From Bacillota bacterium (GTDB taxonomy: Bacteria; Bacillota; Clostridia; Peptostreptococcales; Anaerovoracaceae): a DNA stretch of 64,000 nucleotides. Each line of letters opens with the position of its first letter. Position 1 is the stretch's first letter. The notes under the pieces were generated by a model. It was not told the origin of the DNA. It worked only from the letters and a program-made list of their open reading frames with translations, and ran no database searches. Both the position numbers and the translations under genes were made by a program. Below are positions 1 to 8,176 of the stretch, piece by piece. Where the stretch lies: assembly GCA_019420305.1 (NCBI GenBank), contig JAHZHL010000006.1:36357-100356 (forward strand), given 5' to 3'.

Positions 1-388
1 CCTCCACCGTATGCTGTTCCCCCGGTTCCATATACATCTGGCTGCCTCCCATGGAAGCTGCCCGCTCGGAGATGGTCACCGTATCGCTGAGGCTGATCTT
101 TCCGCTGTCACAGCCTTCTAAAATCAAAAGCATGGTCATCACCTTGGTAACCGACGCGGGAGGAAGCTTTTTATGCGCGTTCTGTGCGAAAAGGACTTCA
201 CCGCTCACCGCGTCCATCAGCACCGCGGCTTTCGCCTTTACCTTCATTCCCGTCTCCTTCTCCGATGGTTCCACTCTGGCGTTTACAATGGAAATGCTCC
301 TCTCCTGCGGCTGAAACTGATCGATTCCCATAAATCCGCCAAACAGCAGCGCAGCGATCAGACAGCCGCTGATAATCTTTTTTTTCAC
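1..388 (-). CDS. D-alanyl-D-alanine carboxypeptidase, N-terminal part (cut by window edge)
   Basis: Serine-type DD-carboxypeptidase (penicillin-binding protein 5/DacF type) that trims the terminal D-Ala of peptidoglycan stem peptides outside the membrane. Only the first ~129 residues are present. The start is read as GTG at 388-386, after a GGGGG Shine-Dalgarno run 8 nt upstream; it begins MKKKIISGCLIAALLFGGF, a typical signal peptide. The catalytic SxxK box is visible in KLPPASVTKVMTM (S-V-T-K), followed by the usual LILEGCDSGKISLSDTV region. The KTG box would lie beyond the edge. Family assignment is firm; the exact paralogue (dacA/dacB/dacF) cannot be told. Confidence 0.85.
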   Translation of the reverse strand, partial: MKKKIISGCLIAALLFGGFMGIDQFQPQERSISIVNARVEPSEKETGMKVKAKAAVLMDAVSGEVLFAQNAHKKLPPASVTKVMTMLLILEGCDSGKISLSDTVTISERAASMGGSQMYMEPGEQHTVE

Positions 389-390
389 AC

Positions 391-448
391 AAAAAACCCC
401 CTTCACCTGCGAATCGCTATTACTAGCATATTCGCGGGCCGGGGGTTT
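391..448 (-). promoter_or_regulatory. Hairpin over the ribosome binding site of the carboxypeptidase gene
   Basis: On the minus strand AAACCCCC (448-441) can pair with GGGGGTTT (401-394), enclosing a second stem GCGAAT (435-430)/ATTCGC (414-409). The 3' arm contains the GGGGG Shine-Dalgarno run and is followed by TTTTTT. The same element could act as a terminator for the upstream ATPase gene or as a structure hiding the ribosome binding site. Pairing is seen directly; function is inferred. Confidence 0.4.
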
Positions 449-468
449 AGCACTAAAAATCCAGCAAA

Positions 469-1683
469 TCACACGCTCTTCTTATTCAACAGAAAATCAA
501 TCATATTATAATGAACAATTCCATTCCTGCTCATATCCACAATATCATTACTGATTACATATTTGGGGAAATTGTCGTCTATCTTTTCCAGATTGCCAAA
601 TTCCCTTGCAACGCAGTCCTCTGTCAATACATACGCCACCTGAATATAAAGTTTCTTTTGCCCTTTGTAGCAGACGAAATCAATCTCCTGTGTATCCAGC
701 TTTCCCACCTTCACATCATACCCTCTGCTCAGCATTTCCAGATACACTACATTTTCAAATAGTTTGTTTGTGTCTATTTGTTCACTCGCTTTATTTATAT
801 TGCGAAGCCCAATATCGCCAGCATAATACTTTTCTGTTGATGCCAGGATATTCTTCCCTTTAATGTCATATCGCTCTGCTTTTGATAAAATCATACCCGC
901 CTGCAGCTTGTCAATATAATTCAGTATTGTTTCCACCGTGGTCGCCTGACCGGATGATATCAAAGCCCGGCTGATGGAACGCGCTGAAAATGGGTTCCCG
1001 ATATTATCCAACAGAAACTCCAAAAGTTTTCTCAAAAGATTTTCATTGCGGATCGCGTGCCTGGAAAGAATATCTTTCATCACAACCGAATCATAAACAT
1101 CTTCCAGATAGGTGCGGATCGAATGTGGATCCGGCAGCACCAGGCGCATCGGCAATCCACCATATTTCAGATACTCCGTAAAAAGCTGTTCCCTGGTATA
1201 CGTCATCTCATTTTTATCATAGAATTCCTGAATCTCAGACAGTACAAAAGGGTATACATGGAAGGAAACATATCTTCCGGCCATATTCGTTGCCAGTTCC
1301 CCGGACAGCAGTTTGCTGTTAGAGCCTGTTACATAAATATCGCAGTCAAAGTCAATCCGAAAAGAAGCGATCACCGAATGCCACTCTTCCACATGCTGGA
1401 TCTCATCAAAAAAAAGATATACCCTCCCTTTCGCCTGTTTTACCCGTTCTGTAACATATTGATAAAAGATATCTGCAGCTTCCAGCTCTTTAAAACGTCT
1501 GGACTCAAAGTTAATTTCTATTATATTTTCCTTTGATACACCGCGCTCCAAAAGAACATCCCGGATCTGTGAAAGCAGGATGGTCTTTCCACTTCTTCTG
1601 AGGCCGATCAAGACCTTAATCAGATCCTGGTCAATGAATGGGCGTATCCGATCCAGATACAAGTTTCGTCTTATCATCTCCAT
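469..1683 (-). CDS. AAA-type ATPase with C-terminal DUF4143 domain
   Basis: Predicted ATP-binding protein of the AAA_14/DUF4143 family, 404 residues. The Walker A motif GLRRSGKT and Walker B VYLFFDEIQ are clear, with VTGSNSKLL as the sensor-like segment; the C-terminal half (EIDFVCY... region) has the nuclease-like DUF4143 fold, where E-I-D-F and the later Q resemble a PD-(D/E)XK core. The start is taken at ATG 1683 (MEMIRR), with AAAGGA 9 nt upstream, because the longer reading frame begins inside the predicted promoter. The gene is more A+T rich than its neighbours. Members are widespread, often on mobile or accessory DNA, and their biological role is not established. Confidence 0.8.
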   Translation of the reverse strand: MEMIRRNLYLDRIRPFIDQDLIKVLIGLRRSGKTILLSQIRDVLLERGVSKENIIEINFESRRFKELEAADIFYQYVTERVKQAKGRVYLFFDEIQHVEEWHSVIASFRIDFDCDIYVTGSNSKLLSGELATNMAGRYVSFHVYPFVLSEIQEFYDKNEMTYTREQLFTEYLKYGGLPMRLVLPDPHSIRTYLEDVYDSVVMKDILSRHAIRNENLLRKLLEFLLDNIGNPFSARSISRALISSGQATTVETILNYIDKLQAGMILSKAERYDIKGKNILASTEKYYAGDIGLRNINKASEQIDTNKLFENVVYLEMLSRGYDVKVGKLDTQEIDFVCYKGQKKLYIQVAYVLTEDCVAREFGNLEKIDDNFPKYVISNDIVDMSRNGIVHYNMIDFLLNKKSV

Positions 1684-1714
1684 ACATTTCACGTCCTTTA
1701 ACCATTTTGTCATT

Positions 1715-1743
1715 ATTATACCTGACGTTTTTATTATAATCAA
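1715..1743 (-). promoter_or_regulatory. Sigma-A type promoter of the DUF4143 ATPase gene
   Basis: Minus strand TTGATT (1743-1738), 17 bp spacer, TATAAT (1720-1715). The predicted transcription start near 1708 leaves a short leader before ATG 1683 and excludes the upstream in-frame ATG at 1713. Confidence 0.65.
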
Positions 1744-1778
1744 CTTTTTGTCGTTTTATAAGCTTACAATTTTAATTC

Positions 1779-1814
1779 AAAAAGGCCGGAAATCGTTTCT
1801 CAAGATTTCCGGCC
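1779..1814 (-). terminator. Rho-independent terminator of the leucine-rich repeat protein gene
   Basis: An 11-bp perfect stem, GGCCGGAAATC against GATTTCCGGCC (1784-1794/1804-1814), with a 9-nt loop. On the minus strand it is followed by TTTTT; the plus side also has TTTT. It lies 26 bp after the stop codon at 1840. Confidence 0.9.
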
Positions 1815-1839
1815 TTTTCCTATGGCGCCGTCCCGCTTT

Positions 1840-4266
1840 TTATTTCACCTTAACACTCTTCACTTTGGAATATGTGCTGACCAGTTTTTTCCCGCCTTCC
1901 ATTTTCCAGGCGCGCACTTTGTAATAGTAAGTCCCGCCTTTTTTCCTGTATTTTTTAGCGTAGCTCGTCTTGCCCCCTTTGAGGGTCTTTATCTTCTTAA
2001 ACTTACCGTTTTTCCGGGAAGCCTGATAAATGTCGTAGCCCTCCGCGCCGCTTACCTTGCTCCAGGAAAGAACCGCCTTCTTTTTTCCGGCTTTTACACG
2101 CAGTACCGGTGTTTTCGGCTTTACCGCCCGGTTTGCCGTGTTCCTGCCCGCGGTTTCCTGTCTTCCGGATGTGTTCTCTGTGGAGAGAATTTCTGACGGG
2201 GCTTCTGTCTTCCCGGGGTCTGTTTCCGGTTCTGCCGCCTCCGCTGTTTCCAGACGCAGGAAAAGGGCTTCCGCGACATCCGCCCCAATATGTGCCTGCT
2301 GGACTTCGGTCAGTCTCTCATAGCCATCGATCAGACCCTTCAGCCTGTTTTTCATGGCAGGAGTCACCTGTTTCAACGGAAGCTTATGCGCGTTTTCCGT
2401 ACCGGCAAGCCACTGCGCCGCCACATGGGTATTTTCCAGTTCCTCCGCCTGCGGGCGAAGCTGCTTCCGAGCCTGTTCTGACAGTTTGCCGCGTAATTCC
2501 GGAGTTTTCAGGGTGCTGTACTTGTCCAGCCGATCCAGGGACTGCAAAGCTTCTCCTGTTTTTTCCTCAGCGGATTCCGCCTGCACTGCGTCGGACAGAG
2601 ATACTTCCGTCCAGTTCAGCGCTTCCTGGTGCTGCGCGCTCCAGCCTTCGGTCAGTTCCGCAATCCGTTGGTGTTCTGTCTTTATCTTCTCTGCCGCGGA
2701 TATTGTCCTGGAGAGCGAAGCCTTCATGGCAGCGCTGTCTGAACCCATGCCGATAATCGCCTCACGGCCTTTTTCATACAGCGATTCCAGTGAAGCCCAG
2801 TCTTCTGCGGTATAATCCTCGTTCTTATAATCAGCGAATGCCAGATCCATCTGCTCAAGATACGGCTTTCGAGCTTCTTCCGGCTTCAGTTCCCAGGCAG
2901 CGTACAGCGTAACGGTCCCGTCTTCCTGCGCGGTCAGATTCCGCACCGAAGCCTGATCGGCGTATACCGCCGCTCCGTCCGGCTTTAAGGCCCACCCGGC
3001 AAAATGATACCGTTCTCTTTCAAAGGTGTTCGGTAAAAGCGCCGCGTCCTTTCCATAGACAGCCCGGGTTTCACCCATAGCGTCCCCTTCCGCGTCTTCG
3101 CTGTTTTTCTCATAATGGATCCTGTAGCGGACAGGTTCCCACTGGGCGTACAGCGAAATCGTCTCTCCCTGATAGGTTCCTCCCAGATTTTCTACAGACG
3201 CCTTATCTCCATAGGAGATTCCACTGCCGTCCTTCCAGGTATTCCACCCGGCGAAGGTATATCCTCTTTTCGAAAATCGGCTGCCGGAAAGCGTAAAACG
3301 TTCTCCATATTGGGCTTTCTGCGGACTCATGGTGCCGCTGCCTCCATTGGCGCTGAACTTCACGGTATAGGAATTGGCGATCCGCTTTGCGTAGATCGTC
3401 TGTCCATCTGCCGGAATCCCGTTTTGATCAATCGGGTTCTGATAAGCGTCATCCCGGTACCACTGTACATTGTCATATCCCTTTACCGGATTCTGCCGGA
3501 AAAAAGAATCTGCGGAAAGCATCCTTCCGGCAAGATCCGGCAGATAGATCTGCTGCAGATTATTATAGCTGGCAGAAAACCCACTGCCTTCCAGCATCCG
3601 GTTGGCGCGCAGATCCAGAGATGTCAGCCGGTTGTCTCCCGCGCTGAGAAATTTCAGGCCGGACAGTCCGGAAACATCCAGATTCGTGAGGCGGTTATCA
3701 AAAACTTCCACCAGCTCCAGCTTCGGATTATTGCGGAAATCCAAGGTTTGCAGAAGATTGTTACTTACATGAAGCGCCTTCAGCTCCGGATTTCCCAAAA
3801 GATCAAGAGAGGACAGCTTATTCTGCTCACAGTTCAGGGTCCGAAGCTCCGGACTGTTTGTCACGTTCAGAACCCGCAGGTCATTGGATTTGCAGAAAAC
3901 AAATTCCAGTTCTTCATTTTCCGACAGATCCAGTTCATCCAGTCTGTGGCCTGATACACTCAGGTTCTTCAGGGAAGTGAAATATTCAATTCCCGCAAGG
4001 GAACCCGCCCGCGCGTTAGAATCGGCGGAAAAGGAAATTTCCGTGATTCCCGCGATTTCTTCTTCCGTCAGGATTCCATCGCTTCCCGCGCCGTCCAGAT
4101 TCTTTTCATCCAGCACCCAGCCTCGGAACGCCGGGTCCGGAAAGGTCTGTTCCGTTACGGGAATCTCCCCGGATTCCGCCGCCGCGCAGGCAGCCGGAAG
4201 AAAGGCGTATACCATCAGTACCGCCGCAATTAACAGACAACCCTTCTTTAATCTTGTTACGTTCAT
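1840..4266 (-). CDS. Secreted leucine-rich repeat / InlB B-repeat protein with Fn3-like C terminus
   Basis: Exported surface or secreted protein of 808 residues. Start ATG 4266 follows AGGAGG with 6 nt spacing; a longer frame upstream lacks a signal. Order of parts: signal peptide (MNVTRLKKGCLLIAAVLMVY..., Ala-rich cleavage site); leucine-rich repeats of the clostridial type about 40-240 (LDLSENEELEFV, LDLLGNPELKAL); two InlB B-repeat/Listeria-Bacteroides (Flg_new) units ending AGWNTWKDGSG...LYAQWE and AGWALKPDG...LYAAWE; a long helical segment about 460-690; a linker rich in T/E; and a Lys-rich fibronectin type III-like module (GAEGYDIYQASRKNGKFKKI, YYYKVRAW). No LPXTG or S-layer motif is seen, so attachment, if any, may be by the basic C terminus. 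Adhesion is an inference. Confidence 0.8.
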   Translation of the reverse strand: MNVTRLKKGCLLIAAVLMVYAFLPAACAAAESGEIPVTEQTFPDPAFRGWVLDEKNLDGAGSDGILTEEEIAGITEISFSADSNARAGSLAGIEYFTSLKNLSVSGHRLDELDLSENEELEFVFCKSNDLRVLNVTNSPELRTLNCEQNKLSSLDLLGNPELKALHVSNNLLQTLDFRNNPKLELVEVFDNRLTNLDVSGLSGLKFLSAGDNRLTSLDLRANRMLEGSGFSASYNNLQQIYLPDLAGRMLSADSFFRQNPVKGYDNVQWYRDDAYQNPIDQNGIPADGQTIYAKRIANSYTVKFSANGGSGTMSPQKAQYGERFTLSGSRFSKRGYTFAGWNTWKDGSGISYGDKASVENLGGTYQGETISLYAQWEPVRYRIHYEKNSEDAEGDAMGETRAVYGKDAALLPNTFERERYHFAGWALKPDGAAVYADQASVRNLTAQEDGTVTLYAAWELKPEEARKPYLEQMDLAFADYKNEDYTAEDWASLESLYEKGREAIIGMGSDSAAMKASLSRTISAAEKIKTEHQRIAELTEGWSAQHQEALNWTEVSLSDAVQAESAEEKTGEALQSLDRLDKYSTLKTPELRGKLSEQARKQLRPQAEELENTHVAAQWLAGTENAHKLPLKQVTPAMKNRLKGLIDGYERLTEVQQAHIGADVAEALFLRLETAEAAEPETDPGKTEAPSEILSTENTSGRQETAGRNTANRAVKPKTPVLRVKAGKKKAVLSWSKVSGAEGYDIYQASRKNGKFKKIKTLKGGKTSYAKKYRKKGGTYYYKVRAWKMEGGKKLVSTYSKVKSVKVK

Positions 4267-4297
4267 TCTTTTCCTCCTGTTTTCAAAAGCATATGAG

Positions 4298-4325
4298 TGT
4301 ATATGCCCTGAAAACCTGAGTTCAA
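4298..4325 (-). promoter_or_regulatory. Candidate promoter of the leucine-rich repeat protein gene
   Basis: Minus strand TTGAAC (4325-4320), 16 bp, TATACA (4303-4298). A GCATAT/ATATGC hairpin (4289-4294/4301-4306) overlaps the -10. Confidence 0.4.
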
Positions 4326-4363
4326 ACGAACCTTTTTCTTCCAGTCTGAAAAGTAGCCATTTC

Positions 4364-5725
4364 TTATATCTGTATAGGATCCGAATCGGGTAATTTATGG
4401 AAAAACCGAACAACAAAAGGCAAAGAGATGAAAAAAGCCGCAATATCCGCAGCCGTCTGAGCCAGCTCGACTCCGGCAAGCCCTATAAACTCAGGCAGTA
4501 TCAGAATCGTCGGAATGAAAAGGATTCCGCTTCTCAGAGCGGCAAGGAAGCTGGCGGTTCCGCTCTTCCCAATACTCTGAAAGAGCATATTGGAGCATAA
4601 GGAAAGAGGTAGAAAAAATAAAGCAATCAACTGAGCCCGCAGTGCCGCGGTGCCGATCATAATTACCTGCGGATCCTCTCTGAAGAACCCGATGAGCGCG
4701 GATGACAGAAAAAGTCCAATCAGCGCAATGCAGCCCAACAGTACTTCCGCCGCTCCCAGAGTAAAGAAAAAGGCGCTCCGCACCCGATGGTACTGCTTCG
4801 CTCCATAGTTAAAAGCGGATACCGGCTGAAATCCCTGTCCGATTCCGATCCCCACCGAAAAGATCAGATTGCAGATCCGGTTCACAATAGCCATGGCGGC
4901 AACCGCCGCGTCACCGTAAACGCCGGCCTGTCCGTTCAGCATCATCGTGGAAATGCTGGCCAGCCCCTGGCGCACCAGGCTTGGAAAACCGGTCTGCAAA
5001 ATCCACAGAAGGTCTCCTTTTTCTCTGGAAATACAGCGCGGAGAAAACCGGCTCGCCGTCCGTCCGGTCAAAAACATAGCGAGCAGAATCAGAAAACTGA
5101 CCATCTGAGAGACCGCCGTGGAAATACCCGCTCCTTCTACCCCCATACCAACCTTCACCACCAGCAGCCAGTCGCCGAAAATATTCAGGATCCCGCCGAT
5201 TCCCAGTCCGATCATCGCCAAAGCGGCTTTTCCTTCATAGCGCAGAATATTATTCATTACAAAGCTTGTTACCATCAGCGGCGCCGCCAGGAGAATGAAA
5301 ATCCCGTAGTCCTTCGCGAAAGGCAGGATCGTGTCCGTACTCCCTAACAGGCGCATCAACGGTTCCACAAAAATCAAGCCGAAAATCGCGAATAAAATGC
5401 CAACTGCCAGAGAATAGAAAAAACTGGTCGACGCAAACCGCGAGGCACTCTCCCGATCTTTTTCTCCCAGTTTTCTGGAAATGATACTTCCGGCTCCATG
5501 TCCAAACATGAATCCAATCGCCTGTATAATCGCCATCAGTCCGAATACAACTCCTACCGCGCCGCTGGCGCTGGTTCCCAGCTTGCTGACAAAGTAGGTA
5601 TCCGCCATATTGTAAATGTTTGTCACCAGCATGCTGACAGTCGTTGGAATCCCCAGGGTAACCACAAGCCTGGGGATTGGCGTCTGTGTCATTTTAAGAT
5701 ATTGTTTTGAAGCGTCTTTATCCAA
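4364..5725 (-). CDS. MATE family efflux transporter (second of tandem pair)
   Basis: Integral membrane exporter of the multidrug and toxin extrusion (MATE) family, 453 residues, about 12 hydrophobic segments, expected to expel cationic compounds using a Na+ or H+ gradient. The N-terminal IPRLVVTLGIPTTVSMLVTN and MFGHGAGSIISRKLGEKD are typical of the family. The start is TTG at 5725, preceded by GGAGG at proper spacing and one base after the stop of the upstream MATE gene, so the two are translationally coupled. It is the last gene of the marR-MATE-MATE operon. Substrate unknown. Confidence 0.88.
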   Translation of the reverse strand: MDKDASKQYLKMTQTPIPRLVVTLGIPTTVSMLVTNIYNMADTYFVSKLGTSASGAVGVVFGLMAIIQAIGFMFGHGAGSIISRKLGEKDRESASRFASTSFFYSLAVGILFAIFGLIFVEPLMRLLGSTDTILPFAKDYGIFILLAAPLMVTSFVMNNILRYEGKAALAMIGLGIGGILNIFGDWLLVVKVGMGVEGAGISTAVSQMVSFLILLAMFLTGRTASRFSPRCISREKGDLLWILQTGFPSLVRQGLASISTMMLNGQAGVYGDAAVAAMAIVNRICNLIFSVGIGIGQGFQPVSAFNYGAKQYHRVRSAFFFTLGAAEVLLGCIALIGLFLSSALIGFFREDPQVIMIGTAALRAQLIALFFLPLSLCSNMLFQSIGKSGTASFLAALRSGILFIPTILILPEFIGLAGVELAQTAADIAAFFISLPFVVRFFHKLPDSDPIQI

Positions 5726-5726
5726 C

Positions 5727-7175
5727 TCAATTCGCCTCCTGAAGTCTGATATCCTCTTCCTTGATCTTCCGGTTCAGCTTTTTCATCTCCGGAATAATAA
5801 AGAGAGCGACGATCAGCGCGGAAGTGGAATCCGCAATCGGAGCGGAAAACAGAATTCCGTTTAATCCCATAAACAGCGGCAGGATCAGAATCAGCGGAAT
5901 CAGCAGAAGCAGCTGACGCAGCATGGATAAAATGGATGCTTTCAGCGGCTGTCCGGTTGACTGGAAATAGTTCGTGGATACGATCTGGAACCCCGCGCAG
6001 AAAATGCAGAACAGATAAATCCGGAGACACTTAATCGCGAAATCCGTAAATTCCGCGCTCTCACCTCCGAAAATAGAAATAATCTGTGACGGGAAAATCT
6101 GACACGCCAGCCAGCCGACAAAGATTGAGCCAGTGGCTAAAAGCACGGCATAAGTGTATGTAGTACGAATTCGTCTGTATTTTTCCGCCCCCCGGTTAAA
6201 TCCCAGGATCGGCTGCGCCCCAATTCCTACCCCTATCGCGAAGGAGGCGATAATCATAGCGATTTTCATAACAATTCCCATGGCGCTCAGCGCCACATCG
6301 CCTGTAATCTCGCTCTGATCTCCGTAATAAACCAGCGATCGATTCATTACGATTTGCATAATACAGGCAACGCATGAAGTTATCCCCGAAGAAATACCCA
6401 GGGTAAGAAACCGCCGTATCAGTTTCGCGTCCGGTTTCATCAATTTTTTCTTCAGCCTCATATGCTGCGGGGTTTTGGCGTCTTTCACAAAATACCTGGT
6501 CAGTATAATCGCTGAAATGATCTGGGAAGTTACGGTGGCGATAGCGGATCCGCGAACACCCCAGTCGAAAATAAAGATATAGATCGGATTCAAAATGGTA
6601 TTTAAAATCGCGCCGATCAGCATGCCGTACATGGACATTCTCGGATTTCCGTCTGTTCTCGCGAGATTTGACAAGGCGATGGCCAGCATATTAAAAGGCG
6701 AACCGAGTAAAACGATCGATGTATAATCCATCGCGTAAGGCATGACATTTTCCGTAGCGCCGAACAGCACCAGAATCGGCTCCAGAAAAATCAACCCGAT
6801 GATAACAATGATGACGCTTATTACAATGGAAAACATAAACGCATTGTTCAGTGTCTTTTCAGCCAGATGTTCTTTCTTCTCTCCCAGTTTTATAGCCGCG
6901 AAAGCGCTGCTCCCGGCTCCAATCAGTGTTCCGAAAGCGAGCAGAATCGTCATAAGCGGAAAAGCTACCGTTGTGGCCGCGTTCCCCAGATATCCGACCC
7001 CCTGGCCGATAAAAATCTGGTCTACAATGTTGTAGATAGAATTAATCAGACAGGAAATCGTCGCCGGAACGGAAAATTTAATAAGCAGGCTCCAGATCGG
7101 CTGATATCCCAGCGGATTTTCTATCTTTTGATTCATAGGCTTCTGATTCGCTAATGTTTGTTCGGAATTACTCAA
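5727..7175 (-). CDS. MATE family efflux transporter (first of tandem pair)
   Basis: Second MATE exporter, 482 residues, with the family signature at the N terminus (LIKFSVPATISCLINSIYN, FIGQGVGYLGNAATTVAFP, FGTLIGAGSSAFAAIKLGEK) and about 12 membrane spans. Its start overlaps the end of the marR gene (7168-7175), and its end abuts the next MATE gene. The two MATE proteins are only distantly alike, so this is an old tandem pair or a heteromeric pair rather than a fresh duplication. Expected to be derepressed when the MarR protein binds its ligand. Confidence 0.88.
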   Translation of the reverse strand: MSNSEQTLANQKPMNQKIENPLGYQPIWSLLIKFSVPATISCLINSIYNIVDQIFIGQGVGYLGNAATTVAFPLMTILLAFGTLIGAGSSAFAAIKLGEKKEHLAEKTLNNAFMFSIVISVIIVIIGLIFLEPILVLFGATENVMPYAMDYTSIVLLGSPFNMLAIALSNLARTDGNPRMSMYGMLIGAILNTILNPIYIFIFDWGVRGSAIATVTSQIISAIILTRYFVKDAKTPQHMRLKKKLMKPDAKLIRRFLTLGISSGITSCVACIMQIVMNRSLVYYGDQSEITGDVALSAMGIVMKIAMIIASFAIGVGIGAQPILGFNRGAEKYRRIRTTYTYAVLLATGSIFVGWLACQIFPSQIISIFGGESAEFTDFAIKCLRIYLFCIFCAGFQIVSTNYFQSTGQPLKASILSMLRQLLLLIPLILILPLFMGLNGILFSAPIADSTSALIVALFIIPEMKKLNRKIKEEDIRLQEAN

Positions 7176-7647
7176 TTTTATGCTCCCCCTTTTCTATACG
7201 CTTTTTTTCACTGAGTTTTTCCAAGGTATGGCAGGACTGCTCTGCCATTGACTTAAAAATTTTGTAGATTTCATCTTCTGATATCGCAAGTTCTTCGATT
7301 AGAGCTTCCCGCCAGAACTTTCTTACATTGTACGTCTTTTCTACCACCGGCTTTGCCTTCTCAGTAGCAAAAAGGTGCCGAATCCTCCGATCGGTCTCAT
7401 CGATCCGCACTTCAACATAGCCGAGCTCCTCCAGCTTTCGAACCGCCTTTGTCACAGTCGCTTTATCAAACTGCCCCAGCTTTGCCAGATCGTACATTGT
7501 AATGCCGTTGTTTTCGTAAATATGTACCAGGAAGAACTGTTGTCCTCCTCCAATGTGGTAATCTTCCAGAATTGAATCAAAATACTTTTGGGTATTTCTT
7601 TGAATAACGGATATGAACTTCAAAAAAGTCGGCTTTGGCTGACGCAA
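7168..7647 (-). CDS. MarR family transcriptional regulator
   Basis: Winged-helix repressor of 159 residues. The DNA-binding part is MYDLAKLGQFDKATVTKAVRKLEELGYVEV followed by the wing RIDETDRRIRHLFATEKA, a near-standard MarR arrangement. The start is TTG 7647, after AGGAGGTGG. First gene of the operon with two MATE exporters, and two palindromes flank its own promoter, so it most likely represses itself and the exporters. The inducing compound is not known. Confidence 0.88.
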   Translation of the reverse strand: MRQPKPTFLKFISVIQRNTQKYFDSILEDYHIGGGQQFFLVHIYENNGITMYDLAKLGQFDKATVTKAVRKLEELGYVEVRIDETDRRIRHLFATEKAKPVVEKTYNVRKFWREALIEELAISEDEIYKIFKSMAEQSCHTLEKLSEKKRIEKGEHKIE

Positions 7648-7739
7648 CTCTCCACCTCCTTTTTCTTACGCAGGAATTATGAACTGCCTGCAGATATCTT
7701 GCACCGCAACGGCGTTACCGCCGCTGTCGGTTCGACAAA

Positions 7740-7800
7740 AGTTGACTATTCAACTATTGTCCAAAACGTATTATAGTATCAAAAGGTTGACAAGTCAACT
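7740..7800 (-). promoter_or_regulatory. marR-MATE promoter with two MarR-type operators
   Basis: Minus strand -35 TTGACT (7798-7793), 17 bp, -10 TATAAT (7775-7770). The -35 lies inside a palindrome GTTGACTTGTCAAC (7786-7799), and a second palindrome with arms AGTTGA/TCAACT (7740-7755) lies just downstream of the predicted start of transcription. The shared half site (A)GTTGA(C) in both makes a two-site autorepressor arrangement likely. The leader also holds an 8-bp hairpin with a GTAA tetraloop (7707-7726). Confidence 0.75.
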
Positions 7801-7839
7801 GCCATTGGTGAAGTCTTTAAATTCAGACCATTCAGCTTT

Positions 7840-8029
7840 TTATCCACGCTAGAACTCTTTCGACACTTTTCAACATACAAAATGCCCTTTTTTTCAGGGA
7901 TTCAAAGGTTATCCCCAGGATTTTCAAAATTGTATACAATTTTATCCCCTTATATCTGTGGATAAACATATTTTTACAAATATTGAAATTTCAATATTTG
8001 TATTCACTCTTCAAAATAATTTATCCACA
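7840..8029. other. Cluster of DnaA-box-like 9-mers in an A+T-rich gap
   Basis: Two perfect TTATCCACA boxes lie at 8021-8029 (+) and 7957-7965 (reverse strand), with near matches TTATCCACG at 7840-7848, TTATCCCCA at 7909-7917 and TTATCCCCT at 7942-7950. Between them are the palindromes ATTGTATACAAT (7929-7940) and AAATATTGAAATTTCAATATTT (about 7978-7999). No dnaA, dnaN or rpmH gene is near. It could be a DnaA titration or reactivation site, a DnaA-controlled region, or chance; an origin is possible but unsupported by the neighbours. Confidence 0.45.
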
Positions 8030-8090
8030 GTTTTTTTCTTTTGTTTCAAAATAGTATGATTTTTACAGACTCTGTGAAAAAAAAATTCAA

Positions 8091-8135
8091 TCCGTTGTAA
8101 ATACAACGGACTTACCGAACAAAATACGCTACACT
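8091..8135 (+). promoter_or_regulatory. Palindromic operator and -10 of the 4Fe-4S protein gene
   Basis: A perfect inverted repeat, TCCGTTGTA-AA-TACAACGGA (8091-8110), is followed by a -10 TACACT (8130-8135) without a good -35. The palindrome centre is about 41.5 bp before the expected transcription start (near 8142), the position used by class II activators. The regulator is unknown. Confidence 0.5.
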
Positions 8136-8176
8136 AGGACCATAGCAAGTGAGAATATTGCATGGAGGAAACCATT

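Noticed and set aside
3115..3954. 279-codon ORF on the plus strand inside the leucine-rich repeat gene
   Set aside because: Shadow of the repeats on the other strand; no start signal or recognisable domain.
7648..8176. oriC
   Set aside because: DnaA-box-like 9-mers are present, but dnaA, dnaN, recF, rpmH and gyr genes are not nearby and no clear DUE is shown, so I list only the box cluster.
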